Of a DNA stretch of 64,000 nucleotides, positions 32,588-45,035 are shown piece after piece (position 1 is the first letter of the stretch; the number at the start of each line of letters is the position of its first letter). Both the position numbers and the translations under genes were made by a program. Location: the NCBI GenBank assembly GCA_958295665.1, contig OY282560.1, positions 54,002,333 to 54,066,332 on the forward strand, given 5' to 3'. Under the pieces are notes generated by a model. The model was not told where the DNA came from. It ran no database searches and saw nothing but the letters and a program-made list of their open reading frames with translations. The stretch is from Tipula vernalis (Eukaryota > Arthropoda > Insecta > Diptera > Tipulidae).

Positions 32588-33682
32588 ATGGATCCAAACA
32601 AAAATAAACAACAACAAAAAGAGTCCGGCTCTATAAAATATTTGGAAAATGTGGACAACGAGACTCGGGTCTTTAGGCCCCTCCACTCGGGTCACCAAAT
32701 CTGAGTATACAAATACAAAGCGGAACCAAAGCACGAATGAAGCTAGTTCCTCAAAACCAACCTATAATACTAGGAGGAAGGCCTGGAGGGCCCTGGATAA
32801 GATCAATAACATCTCGCCAGAAGACAGAACGGATAAAGGCAAATCCACGCTTGCGTCGGCAAAAAAAAGTCACAGAGAAAAAGTCGGAAGGCCCTTCAGC
32901 TGGCTCACAGCTTAAAAGAAATAGATCTCAGGAGGAAAGTCCTAAGATCGCAAAGCGAACAAAACTCTATGCTTCCGCTAAGAGGCCTTTTAACGAGGTC
33001 CTCAAGGATCAGCTGGTTGTGGCAGTTATTGACAAATCCCAAGAGGATGGCAGTGTTACGCCCGCAAATTGGGTGAAGGTGGAAGGGCCCTTAGCCACCA
33101 CCTACCTGAAAGTCCTGTCGGAAAATCCAGGACCTGCTCCGACTTGTCGGGACGCGGGATGGCACAGGTATCAGGTGAAACTGACTGCCTGTGCAGATCA
33201 GAGCTCCTTGATGCTTTATAAGAAGGCAGTGGGGGGACTTGGCGAGGTATGGCCAGGAGCCAGCCTTGCTGTCATTGATAGGGAGGAAATCCCCTGCAGA
33301 CCAAGAGCTAGGGTGTATTTCCCTTCGGAGCCTAGTGATCCGAAGGTAATATTCCAGTTGTTGCAGGTTGGCAACCCGGAGTTGCCAACGCACAACTGGA
33401 AAGTTGCTAAGCTCGAGGAGAGAAAGGTTAACTATAGTCACTGACTGCACTGGAAAAACCAACGGTTTAATCAACTATGGTTTCAGTGCAGTCACACTTA
33501 AGGTGTATAAGAAGGACGCGGACAAGCCGGAGGCTCCGAAATCATCTTCAGAAAATACCGCGGTGCTTGATAGCTCATCTGCGTGCACGGAGGTAGCCAG
33601 CCAAGCGGAAACTCTCTCCATGGGCACGGAGATGTCAACGTCCATGGAATCTTTAAAGAGGCTCTTAGAGGACTGCTCATAA
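32588..33682 (+). pseudogene. LOA-group ORF1, decayed
   Basis: ATG at 32588 (MDPNKNKQQQKESGSIKYLE) in the position fixed by the actcgtggga motif. Frameshifts carry the reading through 32649-32915, 32737-33444 and 33368-33682. A basic region (KKVTEKKSEG, LKRNRSQEESPKIAKRTK) is followed by the globular core: WHRYQVKLTACADQSSLMLY, REEIPCRPRARVYFP, PTHNWKVAKLEER. This matches in order the ORF1 core of the intact LINE at 26695-28071 (DDFPRPNIVRGFFP, NSWKILQRT). RNA-binding role inferred by analogy. Confidence 0.7.
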
Positions 33683-33726
33683 GGGGATAACTCTGATGTT
33701 ACTGTGGTGGAGAAGAGGCTGTAGAG

Positions 33727-36629
33727 ATGATGTAGACACTGACATTTCTTCAAATTAACATTTATCACTCAGGCAGCATCAGCTGCTCTAATTTTAAAAA
33801 TTGGGAAAGAAGCGACAGATGTCGTCTTGATCCAGGAACCTTGGATCACTGAAGACGGGGTACTTGGGCTCAAGCTTCCCTATTATAGATTAATGCACGC
33901 GAAAAAAGAAGCTAAGGTTGCTAAGTTGCTTTCTGTTATCAAATTTCAGTAACGGAGATGTAGCAGCGGTCAGCATTGAGGTCGATAAACAGAACCTCTG
34001 GCTAGTATCAGCTTACCTGGCTTATGATGAAGTGGATACTCCACCAATCATTCTAGGTGAGCTAATCTTGGAGGCTCAGAAGCGAAAGGTTGGAGTCATC
34101 CTTGGGAGTGATGCAAATACTCATCACACGATCTGGGGAAGTACGGACACAAATGAACGAGGTGAGTTACTCCTTGATTTCATTTTAAGTAACATAGGAA
34201 ATAAGCCGACCTTCATAACTATTAATAGACAGGATGTATTGGATATTACTCTTGACTCAAGCTTTCTGGCGTTTAGTTTATTAAGCTGGAAAGTGTCGGA
34301 GGACCACTCCTTTTCCGATCATTGTTATCTTCAATTTGGAATAGACTTGACTTCTCCAAAAAGTCCAATCTACAGAAACAGGAGGAAAACCAATTGGGAT
34401 ACCTTTAGAACTATTCTGCGATACTGGGCTCTAGTCCCCTTAGCAGGCCTAGGGATATATCTCGGCCATCCGGAGATTCAATAAACATGTCGAAAACACA
34501 AAAGACTCTTTAAAACCGCACGGAAAACAAAAGCTGCTGTAGACTGGGACTCCTATAATGAAGTCCTCAAAATTTACAAATATCAATTGAGATGTGCCAA
34601 GAACAGCTCTTGGAAACTATACTGTGGCAAAATTCAGGAGTCTTCGGAGATGTCTAGGCTATGCAAAGTACTAGCAACTGGTCCTTCCATCCCAAGTTAT
34701 CTTCAACGGCCGGATGGGATATAAACCAATAACAGTGCGGAATCGCTGGAACTTCTGATGAAGACTCATTTTCCTGGTTGTTCCGAATCTGTACCTAGCA
34801 CATCAGTAGGTAAAAGGGCAAGTACCCCCATAGGCCAAATTATTAGCAGAAAAAAGATCCTGTGGGCGATAAATAGTTTTAAACCATAAAAGTCGGCTGG
34901 ACTCGATTGTATTATCCCTGCGGATATTCAACATACTACGGATCTAACAATTTCCTGGTTAGAGGTAATTTTCAAAGGCAGCCTAGAACTATGTCACATT
35001 CCTAGTAAATAGACAGAAGTGAAGGTTGTTTTCATACCTAAGGCGGGAAAACGCTCACACTGCAATCCCAAAGACCTTAGATCGATTAGCTTGTCTTCCT
35101 TCCTTTTTAAAACACTAGAAAGACAAATAGAAGCTCATATTAGAGGCAAAATTGTGTCGGAAAACCTGTCCAAATCTCAACATGGCTGTTCCAAGGGGAG
35201 ATCTGTAGAGACTGCTCTTCATTCTCTTGTATTTTTCATTGAAAAATCTTTCAAATATAGAGACTACGCAATGGTAACCTTCTTAGATATTGAGGGGGCA
35301 CATTGGCTTTATACCGCAGTATTCAGACCCATACTCTTGCATGAGGTAATAGTCTGGTGGCCTGCTCTGGACAAAACTGTCAACCAAAAGCTGTTGACAA
35401 AAGTTCAGAGAACAACCTCTCTGCGGATCAGTGGTGTACTGCGGAGCACATCCACTCAGGCACTAGAGACCCTGCTATTTTTGACTCCTCTAGATATCTT
35501 GATGAAACAGTTGGCAGCTTTTACTGCCATACGGCTGAAATCCATCTTAATGTGGACCTGCAACAATACAGGACACTCATCTTTTTTGTGCAACAAACAA
35601 ATTCCCAAGACCACCGACTATACTGTCCCGTCACTATCTTTTGACATAAAGTTCCGGACTAGGATCCCATCCAGGAGGACTAGATGATGGGTGCAGTTTT
35701 GGAACCAGGAGTTATAAACTTCTTCACTGATGGTTCAAAACGGGACGGGAAAGTTGGGGCTGGAGTGTTCTGCGACGAACTTCTGTTAATCTCTCCTTCC
35801 GTCTCCCCGACTACTGTAGCATTTTTCTAGCTGAAGTAACTGCCATAAAAGAAGTCGTAGACTGGTTGAGGTATAATGTAATATCAGTTTGTGATATTCG
35901 CATATCTACGGACAGTCAGGCTGCCATTAAAGCGCTTCAATCGCACCTCTTCACGTCGAAAGTAGTCCAGAACTGTCTCTCATCACTTAACGAGGTGGCA
36001 GATCAGTTCAACATCGACATTTTATGGGTGCCAGGACATTTCATAAGTACAGGGAATATAAACGCCGATGAACTGGCTCGACGTGGTACAACGGGCCACT
36101 TCTCAGAAAGCAGAAAGGATATTGAAATGCCTGTTGCGGTATGCAAACTGCTGCTTCAGGAAGAAGCTAGCGAGCTGACGAATGACAGATGGTCAAGTAT
36201 CACTTCTTGCGTAATAACTCGGCAGGTCTGGCCAAAGTTGGACGTAGTGTGGTTGTTGGAGTGATTACGGGGCACTGTCTCATAGGGAGGCATGCGAGTA
36301 GACTTGGTGTCTTCTCACATGACTACTGTCGTAGTTGCGAGGACGAAGAGGAAGAAGAGAGAATAATTCATCTTCTTTGCACCTGTCCTCGTCTGGCACG
36401 AATCAGACTAAAGTTTCTAGGAGAACCCCTCTTCAAAGACCTGACGGACCTCGGTAGGATGGACGTCAGGAGTATCCAATGCTTTGTTAACAGCTCAAAA
36501 TGGTTCCAATCAGTTGAAGGAAATAACTATTGTGGTATGGCTATGAACAATTTTTTGTGTCTCTGCCTGGTTTTAGTGGACCGCCACCCAAACCTAATAA
36601 TAATTTTGAAAGGACAACATAACAAATAA
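33727..36629 (+). pseudogene. LOA-group ORF2, RT palm deleted
   Basis: Start ATG 33727, with TAG two codons later. AP endonuclease: TFLQINIYHS, VVLIQEPWITEDG, GSDANTHHTIWGSTDTNERG and SFSDHCYLQF. RT: VVFIPKAGKRSHCNPKDLRS, KSQHGCSKGRSVETALHSLV, then FLDIEGA (35281-35301) jumps to LYTAVFRPILLHEVIVWWPA. The ~170 residues between, including motif B and YADD, are gone. RNase H: NFFTDGSKRDGKVGAGVF, STDSQAAIKALQ and LWVPGHF...NADELARRG. The C-terminal zinc motif CRSCEDEEEEERIIHLLCTC is at ~36330. Stops and frameshifts are frequent (for example near 34480-34740 and 35828). Confidence 0.8.
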
Positions 36630-36640
36630 TAACTAATTCT

Positions 36641-38584
36641 ACGTTCGCTAACATTTGTTGACATTTGCAAGAGCATCAAACCATTTGGCATGAAGCAATC
36701 GTTACAGTGCGATGGCCCAACGTAACACAATTGAATAAGATCTCCATATTCGGGTCGATGTTAAAAGTTAAAATTGGGTACACACCTAATCGTAAGGCTT
36801 GATTTATTCCCTAGTTCAACGTTGAGACCAAGTGTTATTTCATAGTAAAGCTAAAAAATAATTCAGAAGTTCTTAGAACTTTGTTCGTGTTTTTTTAAAC
36901 TAAATAATTTAAGATTTAACTTTGTTTCTTCTTACTTACATATAAGACATTTACTATTTACATTTAATAGTTTTATGTATTTTGTAGTCCTCCATGTGGT
37001 TATAAAATAATCTTGCTTACTAAAATCTAACCATTTTTTTCTCTATACCGTACATTGTAAATATATTTATATATATATATGGATATCGTGTCTAGCAAAA
37101 ATTATCATAAAAAATTCAATTTACCAAAAATTCCATAAGTCCATGCGCTAAACCGGAACATAACCAATTGATTTTCTACTCTCTTCTTGTTTTCTGCAAT
37201 TTTTTTTTTTCAGTTGGTTTGTTGTAGTTGATTGTGGAAATGAACAATTCATAATTTATGTATGATTAATTTAGTGATGAACGTACATGTTTCATGTTTC
37301 TAAATAACTACTTGTATACGTAAGTTAATCATTCATCTTAATGTACTTGTAGTCGATATTGTGCAAACACATGGAAGAGCAAAATTTATTAATTTGGACC
37401 ACTATTGAAAATCATTCAGAGTTTCCAAAATAATTTTTCGTGGGTCAAAAAAGTGGTATGCCACCTCTAAAGTTGTTATTTTCTTATGTGATAAGAGGGA
37501 TTACACCGCAAGCACAACTCTTTATATTTAATTTGCACTAAATGATTCACTTCATATGTACATATATTGGTATAAATAAACATAAATATTATTTTAGTAC
37601 TATTCCCAAATCTAATCACTTGAATTGATCAATTTTTCTTATTGATTCCGATAAAAATTTATCAACCTTTCAAAAAATGAAAATTTTCAAATAAATCGAA
37701 ATTCATATTGGAACGTGAGATCTTTTGAAAATAATAATAATAATTTGTTTATGTACAATTCATCTCACATAAATATTTGTATATGTACTATATGCACGAG
37801 TATGTATCGGAACTAATTTCTTTACATAAAACTGTAAATTTTACCAATGTACGAAGGTGGTATAAGGATATGTATCCTGATATCAAGTCACACAACTCAA
37901 CTCGTTGCTATTTTATTTTATCGATACATTTTTCATAATTTATTCGAATTTTTTTTTCTTCAATTTCAATTTTCATAAAAGGAGTTTATCCATTTAGATA
38001 TACGATATACGTTTTATATATACATGTACCCAAAACATATTTTTTTCGGTATAGTACACGATGTATGGAATGAGGCGCAACAGCATACACAACATACTTT
38101 ACTCTCAAGATGAATGAAAAAATTAAAAAGAAAGGAAAAAAGGAAAAAGGAGGGAAATTGAAATTTTATTTTCTTCGTGCTTAAAAAAATGAATTATTAT
38201 TTTATTTAAAAGGTGTATTCATTTAATATTCACAGTTAAAATGATTTTTATGTGATAAACATTTACAGTCACTTTTTAACGAATATAATATGTATGTATG
38301 TATGTGCGTACGCGCCTGAACACTCAAAATGGGTGAATATAATCGATTGAAAGTGTAATGTAATGCAAGCAGCAATGGGTAGCCTTGTTTACCTCTCTTT
38401 CTCTCTCTCTGGGGTTGTTTTACATGTTTCTTTTGAATAATATAATGAAAATATTTTCACAATACATACTTAATTTCCTCATAACTGGACCCTCCCTTGG
38501 AAGGGTAGATGTCCAATTATTAATTTTTTCTAACTTATGTAGCTATATGGTCTACCTCAATAAATAGTAAAACCTAATTGCTTC
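36641..38584. other. A+T-rich non-coding DNA
   Basis: No gene recognised. Contains a TA microsatellite near 37058-37080, tgtatgta repeats near 38288-38305 and a CT run at about 38393-38411. Might be intergenic or intronic host DNA. Confidence 0.5.
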
Positions 38585-38597
38585 ATCTTTGGGTCCG
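38585..38597. repeat. 13-bp target-site duplication of the jockey-type LINE, left copy
   Basis: atctttgggtccg here and at 43074-43086, identical. The first base of the right copy could belong to the poly(A) tail. Confidence 0.92.
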
Positions 38598-38789
38598 GGT
38601 GTTGGGTGCGTCTCAATAGGGTAGGGGTTGACCGTCTATAGCCATGTATCTCGTGGTCTATATTCCAACGCTGCAACTATGTAGAAAACACCAAATGTGT
38701 CTAGTATATCTCCACGTGGTAACACCCGGGCAACGATGTGAAGCATCGGCGAAATACTAGAGGCGAGTGCAATACACTATAAATGAGCA

Positions 38790-40224
38790 ATGAGCAGAAC
38801 AAATAAGGAAACTAATACCCCAGGTGGTACACCTGTTGCTCAGGTAAATCCACCCTCTTCGGAGGTCGGTCTCATGGATTCTGGGGGAGACCAGCCATTG
38901 CTATACTACAATTATTTTAACCAATCCCAAGACATGTTGGTGAATAAACAAGCTCATTTGAGTGAAATAGAAAAGGATAATTCACATCCCTTCCAGAGGA
39001 GTAACAAAGTCGCGTATTCTCCGAAAAGTTAAAGCTCTTAAGCCAAAGGAGGACATCGGTTCTACTCCTAACCAGAATACAACTCCACAAGAGTATCATA
39101 CGGATGAAGAAGAACTAGCTCGAGAAACTGAGTGGATTAGAGTTAAAGGTGGGAGAAATAAAAGGAGACGGAATAATACGCCCTCCCCACCTCAATTAAA
39201 GGATAATGTTCCAAATATTATCCAGAAACAACCAAAAAAAATACCTCCACCACCACCAATAGTAATAGATGAAGTCAAAGACTACGATGTACTCTATGAA
39301 AAAATAAAAACCATAATTGCTACTGATAAGTTTAATGCAAAGGTGATGAATGGAAACACCATCAAAATAAACTTAGAAGATGCTGAAACATACAGAAAAT
39401 TGACAACGACGCAACGTGCTTGGCACACGTTTGAAGATAAACAAACCAGACCAATTAGGGTCATGGCTAAAAACTTACACTCTACGTGTAAACCAGATAA
39501 AATAATTGATTACCTGAAAGCAAAAGGATTTAAGGCAACTGAAGCATCGATTAAGCTAAAACGGAGAGGCAAAGTACCTCTCAACATGTTTATGTTGACC
39601 TTCGATACTGATGAAGATATCGAAAAAATTTATCAAATTAAGTACATCTTGGGGTGCAAAGTGGTTATTCAGCCTCAAAGAAGGTCTAAGCTTATACCAC
39701 AATGTAAACAATGTCAAGCCTATGGACATACACAAAAATATTGCAACAGGGAACCTAGGTGTGTCAAATGTTTAGGTAAACATCATACCAAAGATTGTGT
39801 AAAAGCCCAAAATGTTCAACCTAAATGTGTTCACTGTGGAGAAAACCATCCGGCTAACTACAGAGGATGCAGCGTTGCTATTGAACTGCAAAATATCAAA
39901 AATAAGAACGTGATTGCTAAAAATCCAAGTTCATTCAGGAAACAAGCGGTTAAGATGAACCGACCCGAAGTAAATCGTAGAGTGTCGGGAACTACTCAAG
40001 GACAATTTGGTAAAATGACTTATGCTCAAGTAATGATGAGCAACGGAAATCCAGGAAAAACTGCTCAAAATGACGATATAAGTCAAACACTTAAATTAAT
40101 TTTAAGCAGACTAAATACATTTGATGAGCGATTACAGAAACTAGAGTACAGCACTAAGGGAGCCATCCCTAAACAGAAACATGGCCCAAGATCTTTCTCT
40201 TATGTTGGAATGCCAATGGACTGA
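38790..40224 (+). pseudogene. Jockey ORF1 (Gag-like, zinc knuckles)
   Basis: ATG at 38790 opens ~70 codons (MSRTNKETNTPGGTPVAQVN). A single frameshift between 38980 and 39020 moves the reading to the frame that stays open to 40224. That part has an acidic/basic linker (EEELARETEWIRVKGGRNKR), a proline run (KKIPPPPPIVID) and an RRM-like segment (VMAKNLHSTCKPDKIIDYLK). Three knuckles follow at 39700-39880: CKQCQAYGHTQKYC, CVKCLGKHHTKDC and CVHCGENHPANYRGC. ORF1 proteins bind the element RNA. One base change in length would separate it from an open ORF of ~478 codons. Confidence 0.88.
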
Positions 40225-42955
40225 TGCAACATCAACAAGAACTGCAAGTGGTCCTGGACACAGAAAAAATCGATGTATGTCTCATCACGGAAACACACTT
40301 CACTAGACAATCAAACATTAAATTTAAAAATTATCAAATATATCACACTATTCACCCTGGAAACACTGCTAAAGGAGGTAGTGCTGTTATAATTAGAAAT
40401 AGTATTCATCACTATGAGGAGTTAAAATATGAAACGGAAGAAATACAAGCAACTGCTGTTATTGTCAAATCCAAAAGTAGTTCTATTTGTATTGCTAGTA
40501 TTTACTGCCCACCGAAGCACTCAATGAAAGAAAAAGATTATCTCGAGTTCCTCAGTAAATTAGGAAAACGATTTGTACTTGGAGGAGACTTTAATGCAAA
40601 AAATGTCCACTGGGGATCCAGATTAACAACAACTAAGGATAAAGAACTCCTAAAAGCTATCAGAAAATGCAGTTGTGAAGCCCTCTCAACTGGAAAACCA
40701 ACCTACTGGCCAACTGATCCAAACAAAGTGCCAGATCTGATTGATTTCTTTATAATAAAGAACATATCTGTAAATTATGTACAAGTAGATGAAAGCCACG
40801 ACTTAAACTCTGATCATTCACCAATACTTCTAACGTTAAGTGAAAAAATCATTCAGAAAGAAAGAAACCCTTTCCTAGTAAATAATCACACTAATTGGGC
40901 ATGCTTTAGACTATCGCTAGAAGAAAAAATTAACTTAATGGTTCCATTAAAGACTGAAGAACAATTAGACAAAGAAGTTCACAAATTTGTAAACGATATA
41001 CAGCAATCAGCTTGGGAAAATACTCCTGAAATTAAAACGAAAATCAAGGGAAACAATTCCCTATGGAAATTAGGGAACTCCTCGCAGAAAAAAGAAGAGC
41101 GAGAAGAGTATGGCAACAAACAAGGGCCCCCCAAGATAAAACTCATTTGAACAACCTCACTCAACAATTAAGAAGAGAGATCAAAGAATTGAAAGATGAA
41201 TCAATCAGCAACTATTTAAGAAAATTAACTAATGATAACAGTACTGATTATTCTCTTTGGAAAGCAACCAAAAGAATCAAAAGACCAATAATGCAGATTC
41301 CCCCAATAAAAATAGCAGGTGAGAAATGGGCTAGAAATAATGAAGACAAAGCTCGAGAATTTGCCGAACACCTCGAAAAAATATTCCAGCCACATGAAGA
41401 CCAAACGTTGGAAGCCGAGATAATAACTGAACAAGCTGTGCAAGAAAGTAAAGAAATCCTACCCACAACACCAAAAGAAGTCATGCGTGAGATAACAGCT
41501 AATATGAATACGAAAAAAGCTCCTGGGTACGATCTTATTACTGCAGAAATCTTAAAAGAAATGCCAAGGAAAGCTCTGGTGAAACTCACCAATCTTATAA
41601 ATGCAGAATTTAGAATCAAATGTGTACCAAGCTTATGGAAAATTGCAGAAGTAATTATGATCCCAAAACCTGCGAAACCACCACACATAACATCGTCTTA
41701 TAGGCCAATTTCGCTATTGCCAGTCATGTCCAAACTCTTTGAGAAGCTTCTGGTAAAAAGATTAAATCCGATAATCGAGAGTAAAAACTTGATCCCAAAT
41801 CATCAGTTCGGTTTACGCAACCAACACTCAACAATTGATCAAGTACACAGAATAACCAGAATAATTGAGAAAGCATTAGAGGAGAAAAAAGTCTGTTCAA
41901 CAGTATTTCTAGACGTTGCACAAGCGTTTGATAGAGTATGGCATGAAGAACTTAACCACAAGTTAAGGAATCTTCTACCAATGCAATTTGCTAAGATACT
42001 GGAATCTTACTTGAAAGATATGTAGGTTCTTCAGGATTAAGTTAGATGATACATTTTCTGAATTGAAAGAAATCAATGCAGGAGTTCCGCAGGGCAGTGT
42101 ATTAGGGCCGGTTTTATACCTACTATACACTTATGATCTTCCTATCCTACATTAGAAAACAACACAGTGGTAACTTTTGCAGATGATACGGCGATCTTAG
42201 TTGTTGGAAAAAGCAACGAAGAATCAACACAAAAGTTACAATCAGCTATAACTCAAATATATAAATGGGCAAAAAGATGGAGAATAAAACTAAATGAAGC
42301 TAAATCAGATCACATCAACTTTACAAACAGACGATTCGAACGTATTCCGATTACCATAAATCGGGAAATAATACCGCATGCGAATACAGCTAAGTATCTC
42401 GGCATGACCCTGGATGCTAAACTACGATGGAAAGCACACGTCAAGAAGAAAAGTGAAGAATTAAGACTTAAATACAGAAAAATGTATTGGCTGATGGGAA
42501 GGAACTCTTCTTTATCAACATACAACAAGCTTCTACTTTATAAGCAAATATTGAAACCGATTTGGACTTATGGTATTCAGCTTTGGGGTTGTACCAAACA
42601 GAGCAACGTAAATATCATCCAAAGATTTCAGAATATGGTATTAAGGAACATCGTTGATGCACCTTGGTATGTTAGGAACAATGACCTTCATAGGGACCTT
42701 AAAATGAACCTCATCTTAAATGAAATCCAGGAAAAAGCACAGAGACATGAAGAAAGGCTCCGCCAACATGTGAACATTGAGGCAACTCAGCTCCTAAGCA
42801 TCTCGAATTTAGTTCGCAGACTTAAAAGAACAAACCTTTTGAGCTGGTGTGATTGTCAGTTTAAGCAGCATTATGCTGATCTAAAATCCACAACAAAGAT
42901 GTGGTTTACATCAATTTACCAAACACTATGGAATGCCAATCGGAAGAAGCCATAG
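40180..42955 (+). pseudogene. Jockey ORF2: endonuclease and reverse transcriptase
   Basis: The frame overlaps the end of ORF1: LLCWNANGLMQHQQELQ begins before the ATG at 40224. Endonuclease: VCLITETHFTRQSN, GGDFNAKNVHWGS and LNSDHSPILL. A frameshift near 41065 leads to RT: YRPISLLPVMSKLFEKLLV, FLDVAQAFDRVWHEEL (motif A, ~41900), GVPQGSVLGPVLY (motif B, ~42080) and TFADDTAILV (motif C, 42171). Another frameshift lies at 42020-42060 and a stop at ~42150. The C-terminal part runs open to 42955. It would perform target-primed reverse transcription if intact. Confidence 0.9.
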
Positions 42956-43188
42956 ATTAATTTAAGTTAGTAAATTAAGTCAGAAACAAATTGCTAATTA
43001 GTCCAGGAGACTAGAATGTAATTACATAAAATAAATAAATAAAATTTATTTTAAATTAAAAAAAAAAAAAAAAATCTTTGGGTCCGCGAAAACTGGGCAT
43101 GTTGCTAGAATCATTGTTGATTAAGAAGCTGATTTTCTAAAAACAAATAAGAAATTATTATTTATTCATGTGGGGTAAGTAATGCCAC

Positions 43189-43383
43189 TGTGGCATTTAA
43201 CCCATACTAAATTACGCCGCCACTGCGAAAAACAGAGATGCCATATAAAAAGGAGAACAAAAGGGGGTCGAAAGAAAAACGTTAAAGTGAGAAGAATTAA
43301 AAATAAAGAGATTATTTTCGGTATAAACGTGTTTTTATTGTGATCAGTTTGAATATAACAAAACCAAGTATAGCAATCCTACA
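43189..43383 (+). repeat. Putative 5' LTR of the Ty3/gypsy element
   Basis: TGTGGCATTT at 43189 and caatcctaca ending at 43383 give TG...CA ends. The sequence atttgggggctcaacc after it sits where a primer-binding site is expected, ~340 bases before gag. ~195 bp. No 3' copy exists in the window to confirm it. Confidence 0.55.
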
Positions 43384-43724
43384 ATTTGGGGGCTCAACCT
43401 AAACGATTTAAAAACTAAAAAAATTATAATTTTTATTGGTTAAATTCATTTTTTTTAGTAAGTGTGATTATTTGCTCCGAAGGGTTGACCTGGCGGTATA
43501 ATCACATGTTAACAGTGAGACGGGTTTAGAAATAAACATTTATTCAATGCAAAGTCCAATTGTGGAAAAGTGAAGTGCATATTTGTGAAGTTCGAAAAGA
43601 TAAGTTTTGGAAAGTAAAGCCAAGTATCTTTAAAAAGAAAAGTGAGGTTAAGTTTTGTACAGCCACGCTTACTTAAGCTATTGAAAAGAAAAGGAAAAGA
43701 AATCAGAATACGAATTTATTTTGT

Positions 43725-44570
43725 ATGGATGATTCCTTAAAGGTACTAACGGCTAAACAAATACAAACGATTTTGAAAAAGCATAATTTACCATTTGATT
43801 TTAAAAGAAAATCAGAGTTAGTGAAACGATTGTCAGATTTCATAGAAGGTACTAAGATGACGGGAGAAAATGCTAACGGAGAGAGTGGTTCTGGAAGTAC
43901 TGAGGTTACAAACAGTAATGGACAAGAAGGTCGTAGTGTGTATAATACCTTACCACTTCGCGAAGTTGAAGAATCGATGGTGACATTTGATGGGGAATCA
44001 GGTCAAGATGTTAATAAGTGGATAGCGGTTTTTGAAGCTAGTGCGACGGCATTTAAATGGAGTGACATACTAAAATATGTTTCAGAGATAAATAACTGGG
44101 AAACACTGAAAGAATTATTACAAGATGAATTCGCAGCTCAACTATCTAGTATGGACATACACAGAAAATTATCATCTAGAAAAAAACAAAGCCAAGAAAC
44201 GTACTTGGAATATATTTTTACCATGAAAAAAGTAGCGAACAATTTAATAGATGAAAAGTCCCTTGTGTCATATATTATTGCAGGAATACCAGATTCAAGC
44301 TCAAATAAAATGGTGTTATACGATGCAAAAAACATATGTGAGTTAAGAGGAGAGCTAGATGTGTATAAAGAATTTATTGAGGCCAAAAGACTGGAAAATA
44401 AACTCGATCTCCAAAGAACAAAAAATTTCAATTTTGTAAAATCCAAAGTTAATATAGGGGGAACTCGTTGCCTTAATTGCGGAGCTATTGGCCATATTAC
44501 GCAAAAAGTAAAGGAACCAGGTGCTTCAAGTGTAATAACTTTGGGCACATTGCCAAGAATTGTTTAGACT
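43725..44570 (+). pseudogene. Ty3/gypsy gag
   Basis: ATG at 43725. The N-terminal SAP-like segment (LKVLTAKQIQTILKKHNLPF) is followed by the gag core (LREVEESMVTFDGESGQD, NKWIAVFEASATAFKWSD, LQDEFAAQLSSMDIHRKLSS, YIIAGIPDSSSNKMVL), a pattern typical of the mdg3 group. Two zinc knuckles end it. The first (CLNCGAIGHITQK) loses its last Cys to a frameshift at about 44505; the second (CFKCNNFGHIAKNC) is in the shifted frame. A LOA LINE then cuts the polyprotein at 44581, and reading resumes at 50213. Confidence 0.85.
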
Positions 44571-44581
44571 TAGTTCCCACT
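44571..44581. repeat. 11-bp target-site duplication of the second LOA LINE, left copy
   Basis: tagttcccact here, tagtccccact at 50202-50212 (one mismatch). Excising the LINE with one copy puts gypsy gag and protease back in the same frame. Confidence 0.85.
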
Positions 44582-45035
44582 AGGGTGATTTGGCGTCTAC
44601 TGGAGGGGGGGATCAAAGTTGAGTAGAGTAATCTACCAGCTCCGTAACCTTTCGGTAGGGTGCACATTACGCGAGCTGTTCTGGTCATGTTTTAGGCAGC
44701 TGGCGTGATGGGTACAATTGTGGAAGGGGTAACCTGGTCACAATTCGCAAGTATACGTACTGCCTCCTTGTGGCAATCACTGGTAACTGAGGCCCTTTGG
44801 TACTTATGACCATTTGGCACAGGCTAAAGTACGGCGCTAAAGGAGAAACCCTTGATAAAAAACCCTAATCTAAGGTGGAACAGCATATTCCGATGGATGA
44901 ATGGCTGATAGATTAATCAGTCCAAAGTATGCGGACTCTGGATACCAGGCGCCCTCCAGTTTTATTTAGCCTTTTTGTGGTAAAGCTGGGTGTCCCAAAG
45001 GCGACTTTCTTTTCCCAGCAACTCGTGGGAATAAA

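Larger units (their letters stand above)
32462..36640 (+). mobile_element. Degenerate LOA-group LINE with internal deletion
   Basis: 4.2 kb on the plus strand: 5' UTR from about 32462, ORF1 from ATG 32588, ORF2 from ATG 33727 to 36629, and a short tail near 36625-36640 (aacaaataataact). The pre-ATG motif actcgtggga (32573-32582) is shared with both LOA LINEs, and ORF1 and ORF2 resemble theirs, but the copy is older, with many stops. No target duplication was found, so the ends are approximate. Confidence 0.75.
38598..43073 (+). mobile_element. Jockey-type LINE, near full length
   Basis: 4.48 kb between perfect 13-bp duplications, ending in ~17 A (43058-43073) after aataaataaa. ORF1 with three zinc knuckles and ORF2 with endonuclease and RT but no RNase H fit the jockey clade. 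One frameshift in ORF1 and at least two in ORF2 make it inactive, but the identical target copies point to a fairly recent insertion. Confidence 0.92.
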
